DNA from: a virus
Length of the DNA: 26,473 nt
IMG/VR virus record: IMGVR_UViG_3300038954_000113
Location: 1 to 26,473 of that record
Direction: 5' to 3' (one strand)
In this document: positions 21,594 to 26,473 of the stretch, piece after piece
Numbering within the stretch: position 1 is the stretch's first letter
Layout: each line of letters begins with the position of its first letter
Program-made: the position numbers and the translations under genes
Notes under the pieces: generated by a model
Told to the model about the DNA's origin: nothing
Seen by the model: the letters and a program-made list of their open reading frames with translations, nothing else
Database searches by the model: none

Positions 21594-22032
21594 ATATGGG
21601 TGTGTGTATGCTAGTTTAGCTATGCTGCTGGATGAAGACCGCAAAAGAATTCACAAGGAATTTTATCCAGAAGGTGCCAAGTATTTCAAAGGTCTCTGGT
21701 CAAAATATCCGAAAGTGCCTTCTAAACCAGAGATAATCGATTGGATTTGGCGGCGTAATCGAATAGCTTTAGTTGAGTTTGTCCGTGATCCACAAATGAA
21801 ACCATCAGTGGAAGCACCTGCTGTTTCTGTTTACACTGATTCTGAAAAAGTGTTTCGTGATCAATTAAAATACGGTGCTGGATTGCTTGAGGGTTTCACC
21901 AAGCTCGGCCACATGTGTGCGTGGGATGGCGAACGAATCTTTGACCCTCGTGGTTATGTCTACAGTTATGAAAAAGCTGACAAATATGGTTTTGAAGTGA
22001 CAAGTTTCTTAATGGCGGTCCAATGTCAATAA
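21571..22032 (+). CDS. Papain-like / peptidase C39-like fold protein (TTG start)
   Basis: 153 residues. The start is TTG with GAGGAG about 7 bases upstream. C11 in GSKYGCVYASLAMLL resembles the DCGPACLAMLL active-site helix of C39 peptidases. H114 in LGHMCAWDGERIFDPRG, with D126, would complete a Cys-His-Asp triad. No transporter or signal peptide is linked. It could be a cysteine protease, amidase or an inactive relative. Function inferred from motif shape only. Confidence 0.55.
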   Translation: MHLKPGSKYGCVYASLAMLLDEDRKRIHKEFYPEGAKYFKGLWSKYPKVPSKPEIIDWIWRRNRIALVEFVRDPQMKPSVEAPAVSVYTDSEKVFRDQLKYGAGLLEGFTKLGHMCAWDGERIFDPRGYVYSYEKADKYGFEVTSFLMAVQCQ

Positions 22033-22670
22033 TAATGTTAACATCAGAACAGTGGAAAACCAGAGACTTCGACCATCCTATGCTCAATGAGAGTATCACG
22101 TTTGGCGAGGCAGAAGAAGTTTTCCGCAAATTCAAAGAAGGAGATATTGACGAGGAAGATTACTTCTTCGACATGTGTAAATATGCTAAGAGGGAAATAG
22201 GCAAACTTCTTTACAATTGGCCTGAGACTGAGCGATTTCAGGATGATTTGGTAAGTGTGGCTTTCAAATCACTGTGGGAATCCAGAGACAAAACCACAAT
22301 TAAATCAGTAGTCAATAAATTGCAGAGGGATCTAAGCTACTACTTAAACGATAACAAATGTTTAGTTACGCCTAAGACCCGACAGCAATGGTATCTAAAA
22401 AGCCAAGGCAAGGATCTTATGCAACCTACCTGCAACACTATTGGTTTTTTGTTCGATGAAGACCAGCCAAGTGAGCCAGCAGACATTTGGAAAGGAGAGG
22501 CTTATGAATATTTGATGAATCATACGGAAACAGAGGTAGATGAAGCGATTCTTGACAGTGCTAACTGGGGAATGAAGACAAAGGATCTGGCTGAGAAACT
22601 TGGCGTTTCCCGGTCGAATATACAAAGAAGGAAGAAAAGACTACTAGATATTTATTTGAGAGGTGAGTAA
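22023..22670 (+). CDS. Sigma-factor-like protein with C-terminal helix-turn-helix
   Basis: 215 residues (ATG at 22035 also possible). A helical block, YAKREIGKLLYNW then RFQDDLVSVAFKSLWES, resembles sigma70 region 2 (DLVQEAFLALW style). The end, MKTKDLAEKLGVSRSNIQRR, is a clear helix-turn-helix like sigma region 4. The middle is divergent. It may redirect host RNA polymerase to late or middle promoters, or be a plain DNA-binding regulator. The sequence cannot decide. Confidence 0.55.
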   Translation: MSIIMLTSEQWKTRDFDHPMLNESITFGEAEEVFRKFKEGDIDEEDYFFDMCKYAKREIGKLLYNWPETERFQDDLVSVAFKSLWESRDKTTIKSVVNKLQRDLSYYLNDNKCLVTPKTRQQWYLKSQGKDLMQPTCNTIGFLFDEDQPSEPADIWKGEAYEYLMNHTETEVDEAILDSANWGMKTKDLAEKLGVSRSNIQRRKKRLLDIYLRGE

Positions 22671-23161
22671 TGAAGGGTTTCCATGCTACAGTCTGTTTGT
22701 TGTTGATCGGTGTTTGCGCTTTCTCGGCTCATTATGCTTGGGACACTGAGCGCCGTGCAAAGATTTGGCAAGATAAGGTTGAGTCTGCAGAAGTTATTCA
22801 GAATTGGAATGAACGCTATTATTACGTGGCTAGGCAGTCTGAGAAAATTGTGCAAACTGTGCAGACATTAGCAGAGCAGAACAAAGCATTTTGTGTCCGT
22901 GAAGCTGAGATGCTCCGTGTCGTGAATGAGTATGAGCAAGAAAACATGCGGCTGAAGAAGTCATTAAAGGAATCAGTGCGACATGTTCAAGATTTGCAGG
23001 AAAAACTAGACAACCAGTACATTAGGATTCAAGCACTTCAAAATAAATTGAACTATCTTGAAAAACTTCTGGATAAGCAAGATAAAGATGTTGACATGAA
23101 GACTATGTATGGTATACTTAAAGTAGTAAACCAAGCTTACAGTTTGCTGGAGGTTCTATGA
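22670..23161 (+). CDS. Membrane-anchored long coiled-coil protein
   Basis: 163 residues. One N-terminal span or signal anchor (FHATVCLLLIGVCAFSAHYA) is followed by about 120 residues of coiled coil (AEMLRVVNEYEQENMRLKKS, LQEKLDNQYIRIQALQNKLN, YLEKLLDKQ). The layout recalls inner-membrane spanins or tail-assembly anchors. The gene contains the promoter at 23091-23118 near its end. TAATG junction upstream and ATGA downstream. Confidence 0.65.
   Translation: MKGFHATVCLLLIGVCAFSAHYAWDTERRAKIWQDKVESAEVIQNWNERYYYVARQSEKIVQTVQTLAEQNKAFCVREAEMLRVVNEYEQENMRLKKSLKESVRHVQDLQEKLDNQYIRIQALQNKLNYLEKLLDKQDKDVDMKTMYGILKVVNQAYSLLEVL
23091..23118 (+). promoter_or_regulatory. Internal promoter for the ligase operon
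   Basis: TTGACA (23091-23096), 16-bp spacer, TGG then TATACT (23113-23118), and AAGTAG at the start point. It matches the promoter at 13941 closely, although it lies inside a coding gene. It would add transcription of the genes from 23158, including the ligase. Confidence 0.75.
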
Positions 23162-23538
23162 TAACCGAGATCCCATCTCTGTCACGATTGCTTGACACTC
23201 GATTAGAAGTTGAGGTGGTAGATGGCGAGGTAACCAACATTGACAATCTTCTCAGTGTAACGGTATCGATCCCTACGGAGACTTTCACAGAACTAACTGG
23301 AAAGGAAATCGAGAACCTTTACTTGAGAAAGATGATTGACGGTCTGGCGCACAAGATAAATTCACTGGGGAATGTGAAGACGAAAGCCATCCCTATCCCA
23401 CAGGAAGAGAACGCTTGGCTATGTACTAAAGGGCGTATCCCAGTTCTTTTGCGTATTGTTCGCCGCCCTTCGCCAGACCGCCACCAAATATTAATACATG
23501 CTTTAGTCCAACCGGAGAACGAAAATGTCGCGTCGTGA
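23158..23538 (+). CDS. Hypothetical protein
   Basis: 126 residues; GGAGG is 5 bases before the ATG, which overlaps the previous stop. A soluble alpha/beta protein with an N-terminal beta region (RLEVEVVDGEVTNIDNLLSV) and a C-terminal one (RIPVLLRIVRRPSPDRHQIL). Not recognised. It overlaps the ligase by 14 bases. Confidence 0.65.
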   Translation: MITEIPSLSRLLDTRLEVEVVDGEVTNIDNLLSVTVSIPTETFTELTGKEIENLYLRKMIDGLAHKINSLGNVKTKAIPIPQEENAWLCTKGRIPVLLRIVRRPSPDRHQILIHALVQPENENVAS

Positions 23539-24616
23539 GTTTCTACAATTAGCAAAGAAGTTCCGCCCTGGGAAAGACAGTCCAGCAGGCATGTGGGTAA
23601 GCGAAAAGCTTGATGGATGCCGAGTGTTTTGGGACGGTGGTATCTCCCGTGGCCTGCCGACATTTGAGGTTCCTTGGGCCAATGTCATAAACCCTAAGAC
23701 TGGTATGCCTAAAGATAAGGTAAAACCATATTCAACAGGGCTTTGGAGTAGGTATGGAAACCCGATTATGGCACCCGATTGGTGGTTGAATCGGCTTCCG
23801 TCAATGTTCCTTGACGGTGAGTTGTATGCTGGCAGGGGCAGCTTCCAGACTCTCCGATCAATCGTTTCCAGGGATGAACCTGAAGAAGATCGGTGGCGAG
23901 ACGTAGTATTTGCTGCGTTCGGATCTCCCTCAATCTCTAAAGTGTTTCAATCTGGAGAGATCAAAAATACACAGTTCCACTTGCATTTACATGAACAAAG
24001 AATAAAAAACTTTATGCAAGAACGTAGGGAGCTTGGACTTCTTGAAGACTTCACCGTGTTAGAAGGTTATGTGACTTTTGAAGATGAGATCAATCTTCTT
24101 CAGAACGCCTTGGTTGGAGGAGAGACTTGCTACCTCCATCAACATACAATCTTACCTGATAATAAAAGTGAAGCCGAACGCCAGCTAGAAAGGCTTTTGG
24201 ACGTTGTGATGAATTCAGGTGGAGAAGGTGTGATGCTTAGGAAACCCAACTCAATTTGGGTTCCAAAGCGGTCCTCAAATCTTCTCAAACTGAAACCTTT
24301 CAATGACGACCAAGCCAAGATTGTTGGTTTTGTGTCGGGCAGAGAGACTGACAAAGGCTCCAAACTGCGAGGTTTAATCGGTGCTGTTGTCACTGATTAC
24401 AATGGAAAGAAGCTTGAGCTTAGCGGATTTACCGACTCAGAGCGAGAGTTTGCGACAGAGTATATGCGGGAGTTTGCTTACAATAACCCTGGTGTTATGA
24501 TGCCTACGAACTTCCAAGGCAAACACTTCAAGGTTGGCGACACAATTGAATTTCGCTATCGTGAATTGAGTGATGAAGGAATCCCAAAGGAGGCTCGTTA
24601 TTCGAGGAAGGCGTGA
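23525..24616 (+). CDS. ATP-dependent DNA ligase
   Basis: 363 residues; GGAG 7 bases upstream. Nucleotidyltransferase motifs: I SEKLDGCR (K28 takes the AMP), III LDGELYAGR (about 96-104), IV GGEGVMLRKP (about 233-242) and V NLLKLKPF. An OB-type C-terminal domain follows (IVGFVSGRETDKGSKLRGLI and KVGDTIEFRYRE). It seals nicks using ATP, joining Okazaki fragments and recombination products. The size matches compact phage ligases without extra domains. Confidence 0.95.
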   Translation: MSRREFLQLAKKFRPGKDSPAGMWVSEKLDGCRVFWDGGISRGLPTFEVPWANVINPKTGMPKDKVKPYSTGLWSRYGNPIMAPDWWLNRLPSMFLDGELYAGRGSFQTLRSIVSRDEPEEDRWRDVVFAAFGSPSISKVFQSGEIKNTQFHLHLHEQRIKNFMQERRELGLLEDFTVLEGYVTFEDEINLLQNALVGGETCYLHQHTILPDNKSEAERQLERLLDVVMNSGGEGVMLRKPNSIWVPKRSSNLLKLKPFNDDQAKIVGFVSGRETDKGSKLRGLIGAVVTDYNGKKLELSGFTDSEREFATEYMREFAYNNPGVMMPTNFQGKHFKVGDTIEFRYRELSDEGIPKEARYSRKA

Positions 24617-24774
24617 CTTCTAAACCTGTGGTCTGGGACAAATCGATTGTGAAAACTAAGAACGGCTTTAAGGTCGTTCTTAGAGAGGACGGGGAAACAA
24701 TAGAAATAAAGGCCAGCACATTTGAAAAAGCCAAATCAATAGTAGCTTTCTTCCCTCCTGAAGCCTTTGAATAG
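24613..24774 (+). CDS. Small hypothetical protein (GTG start)
   Basis: 53 residues, MTSKPVVWDKSIVKTKNGFK through VAFFPPEAFE. The GTG overlaps the ligase stop (GTGA), with GAGGAAGG upstream. It looks like a compact beta-sheet protein (FKVVLREDGETIEIKA). Not recognised. The hairpin at 24759-24780 covers its last codons. Confidence 0.6.
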   Translation: MTSKPVVWDKSIVKTKNGFKVVLREDGETIEIKASTFEKAKSIVAFFPPEAFE

Positions 24775-24780
24775 GCTTCA
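24759..24780 (+). other. Hairpin at the end of the ligase operon
   Basis: TGAAGCCT (24759-24766) pairs with AGGCTTCA (24773-24780) around a 6-base loop that holds the start of the stop codon. No T-run follows, so a rho-independent terminator is unlikely. A weak attenuation or mRNA-stability role is possible. Confidence 0.5.
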
Positions 24781-24794
24781 AAGGATAAGGTGTA

Positions 24795-25043
24795 ATGAGG
24801 AAAAATGAGAAAAAAGTTAAAGATAAAAGCATATACAAGAAAGGGTTCCGAGGCTACTTGGCTGTCGTCACTTTCTTTCAGGACACTCCTGAAAGAGATA
24901 AAGACAGGTCAATAAATAGAATGTTCGAAGGCGATATGGACGCCTTTGTTGAAGCCCAATCTTATCTCCGAAGATTTCCTCCCGATGTTTGGGACGGGTT
25001 CGATATGTTTGACGGACGTTATGTAGAAGTTGATGAAAGATGA
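24795..25043 (+). CDS. Small hypothetical protein
   Basis: 82 residues with AAGGTG upstream of the ATG. A very basic start (RKNEKKVKDKSIYKKG) precedes a mixed domain rich in Phe, Asp and Arg (FFQDTPERDKDRSINRMF). Not recognised. ATGA-coupled to the next membrane protein. Confidence 0.6.
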   Translation: MRKNEKKVKDKSIYKKGFRGYLAVVTFFQDTPERDKDRSINRMFEGDMDAFVEAQSYLRRFPPDVWDGFDMFDGRYVEVDER

Positions 25044-25303
25044 AAACACTTTTAATTACTTGGGTTTGGTTGGTAACGTCGATAGATATTTGGTGTTGCC
25101 AATGGTTAACAGTTGACAGTGAGCTTAACCCACTAGCAAAATTAATCATGATTCATGCTGGTGTGTTTGGTATGGTAGCTTGCAAAGTGTTTGGAACCTT
25201 CGTCGCAACAGAACTTCTCCGAAGACTTCCGTTGTTTTACTCTTATATAATTTCAGCGTTAATGTTACTTCTCCTGTTGTTTCTGGCAGGTATAATTAGT
25301 TAG
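25040..25303 (+). CDS. Membrane protein with about three spans
   Basis: 87 residues with hydrophobic segments LLITWVWLVTSIDIWCC, MIHAGVFGMVACKVFGTFVA and YIISALMLLLLLFLAGI. The ELNPLA motif after the first span resembles small phage/bacterial DUF5658-type membrane proteins. No known function. Ends 8 bases before the PhoH gene, whose AGGAG lies in the gap. Confidence 0.65.
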   Translation: MKTLLITWVWLVTSIDIWCCQWLTVDSELNPLAKLIMIHAGVFGMVACKVFGTFVATELLRRLPLFYSYIISALMLLLLLFLAGIIS

Positions 25304-25311
25304 GAGCTAGT

Positions 25312-26001
25312 ATGAGTCGCCGCCGACAATCTGATAGGAATAATAAAGCTAACTCTGGATTCAAACCAAAGAATCTTGTGGCAAAATCAGAAAATCAGAA
25401 ATACTACATTAAGGCGATCAAAGAAAATCAAATCATCATGGTGCATGGGCCAGCAGGAAGCGGCAAAACCCACATTGCTGCAGCCTCGGCAGTCAAGATG
25501 CTCAGCAAGGGAAGCGTTGGGCGGATCTGCATTTGCCGCCCTGTTGTTGGCGTAGGTAAAGACATTGGCTACCTTCCAGGCACAATGGAAGAGAAGGTCG
25601 GTCCTTATCTCACACCTCTGTTCGATGAGCTTTGTGTTTACCTTGAGAGGAATAAACTCCGCGAGTTCCTGCAAGAAGGTACGATTGAAATCGTACCTCT
25701 TAGCATGATGCGAGGACGCACTTTCGACAATTCATTCGTGATCTTAGACGAAGCTCAGAATGCCACTCTGGCAGAATTGCGTATGCTGTTGACTCGGATC
25801 GGTGATAATGCTAAAATGGTTCTGGCGGGTGATCTTGAACAATCTGACTTGCACCCTGAAGATCAAGGAGCGTTTAAGCTTGCAGTGAAGCACCTTCGAC
25901 ACATTGAAGATGTGGCAACAATAAAACTGATGTGCGAAGACATTGTTCGAAACCCGATCATTTCTGAGATTGAGGAACTTCTTCCGAAGATGATGGTATG
26001 A
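25312..26001 (+). CDS. phoH: PhoH-like P-loop ATPase
   Basis: 229 residues; AGGAG is 5 bases before the ATG. Walker A is HGPAGSGKTH (about 45-54), Walker B is VILDEAQN (143-150), and the PhoH signature GYLPGTMEEKVGPY lies between (86-99). Further conserved segments are MMRGRTFDNSFVILDEAQN and AGDLEQSD. PhoH is widespread in phages, especially marine ones; its task is uncertain but it likely acts as an RNA-related ATPase. ATGA-coupled to the sulfotransferase. Confidence 0.95.
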   Translation: MSRRRQSDRNNKANSGFKPKNLVAKSENQKYYIKAIKENQIIMVHGPAGSGKTHIAAASAVKMLSKGSVGRICICRPVVGVGKDIGYLPGTMEEKVGPYLTPLFDELCVYLERNKLREFLQEGTIEIVPLSMMRGRTFDNSFVILDEAQNATLAELRMLLTRIGDNAKMVLAGDLEQSDLHPEDQGAFKLAVKHLRHIEDVATIKLMCEDIVRNPIISEIEELLPKMMV

Positions 26002-26473
26002 GCAAACTATTCCGAGAGTTTACCTACGAAGGCCGAACTGTAAAACAAACTCATCTTGACTTGTTCGAGTGGCTTGCAGGTCGGCCCGACGGGAATGTAA
26101 AAAATCTAAAGACATTCGTTATATTCTGCACCCCTCGTTGCGGAAGCACTCTTTTCTCTGACACTCTTTCCAGAACAGGTTTGATCGGGTGGTGCGAAGA
26201 GTGGTTCAATTATGAATACTTCGCAGCATTTCAGCGAGTGATGGGGTTACAGCAGACTAGCTTCCCAGTGTATTATGACTTTGTCAAGCGGAAATCAGTT
26301 GAAGATACAGGTGTGTTTTCTCTGAAATGTCACATAGGTCAACTGGCGGCGATGAATAAGGATTTTGAATTCACTTTTAATGACATTGCGGCTGATTACA
26401 GCATATACCTGTATCGAAAAGACAAAGTGGCGCAGGCCGTATCTTTGTCGAAGGCCATAGCTACAGACAAGTT
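25998..26473 (+). CDS. Stf0-like sulfotransferase (partial, runs off the window)
   Basis: 158 codons seen; the 3' end lies outside. FVIFCTPRCGSTLFSDTL is the 5'-PSB loop of PAPS-dependent sulfotransferases (P-R-x-G-S-T-L). GLIGWCEEWFNYEYF and YLYRKDKVAQAVSLSKA, the 3'-phosphate-binding region, match the Stf0 type, whose known member sulfates trehalose in mycobacteria. It would add sulfate to a sugar or surface molecule. The acceptor is unknown. No signal peptide. Confidence 0.8.
   Translation, partial: MSKLFREFTYEGRTVKQTHLDLFEWLAGRPDGNVKNLKTFVIFCTPRCGSTLFSDTLSRTGLIGWCEEWFNYEYFAAFQRVMGLQQTSFPVYYDFVKRKSVEDTGVFSLKCHIGQLAAMNKDFEFTFNDIAADYSIYLYRKDKVAQAVSLSKAIATDK

Noticed and set aside
25285-25300. 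TATAAT before the PhoH gene as a promoter
   Set aside because: No acceptable -35 box is found at 16-18 bp, and the gene is well placed for co-transcription with its upstream neighbours.

Overview
This window is part of the genome of a tailed double-stranded DNA bacteriophage, or a prophage-like relative. Genes are packed almost without gaps, and many overlap by the ATGA or TAATG type of stop/start junction. Shine-Dalgarno sites and sigma70-like promoters point to a bacterial host. The gene set is typical of a phage replication and nucleotide-metabolism region: AEP primase/SF3 helicase, SF2 helicase, family A DNA polymerase, ATP-dependent DNA ligase, DnaQ-type exonuclease, VRR-NUC nuclease, PhoH, ParB-like protein and a HAD 5'-nucleotidase. 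I cannot name the host or the phage genus from sequence alone.

Layout. Positions 1-3126 (minus strand) carry a primase-helicase gene interrupted by a LAGLIDADG intein of about 322 residues. The reading frame breaks once, inside the intein near 1429. Positions 3130-3687 are a divergent control region with two facing-away promoters that share an identical 22-bp core. Between them lie nested inverted repeats and several copies of a 10-bp iteron, a good candidate for a replication origin. From 3688 onward everything is on the plus strand. First come a ParB-like gene, a possible DNA-binding protein and a terminator. Next are small genes and a promoter-driven SNF2-like helicase. A surface-chemistry block follows (8728-11704), with a sugar C-methyltransferase and a GT41/HMW1C-type glycosyltransferase. 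Then come an HTH-metallophosphoesterase fusion, a membrane protein and a probable virion protein that ends at a strong terminator (13901-13937). A new promoter starts the DNA polymerase operon (13941-17572). Positions 17569-18621 hold two promoters, a tRNA-Asn and a second tRNA-like RNA whose D-loop seems to carry about 76 extra bases. The rest is a dense run of small and enzymatic genes ending in PhoH and a truncated Stf0-like sulfotransferase.

How it works together. The primase-helicase, polymerase, SF2 helicase, exonuclease, ligase and VRR-NUC form a near-complete phage replication and recombination set. The host sigma70-like RNA polymerase probably reads it from a family of similar promoters (TTGAC-type -35, 16-bp spacer, TGGTATACT-type -10). 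A sigma-factor-like protein at 22023 may modify transcription. The methyltransferase, glycosyltransferase and sulfotransferase suggest covalent decoration of virion proteins or the host surface. Function calls rest on motifs read by eye; no database search was possible.
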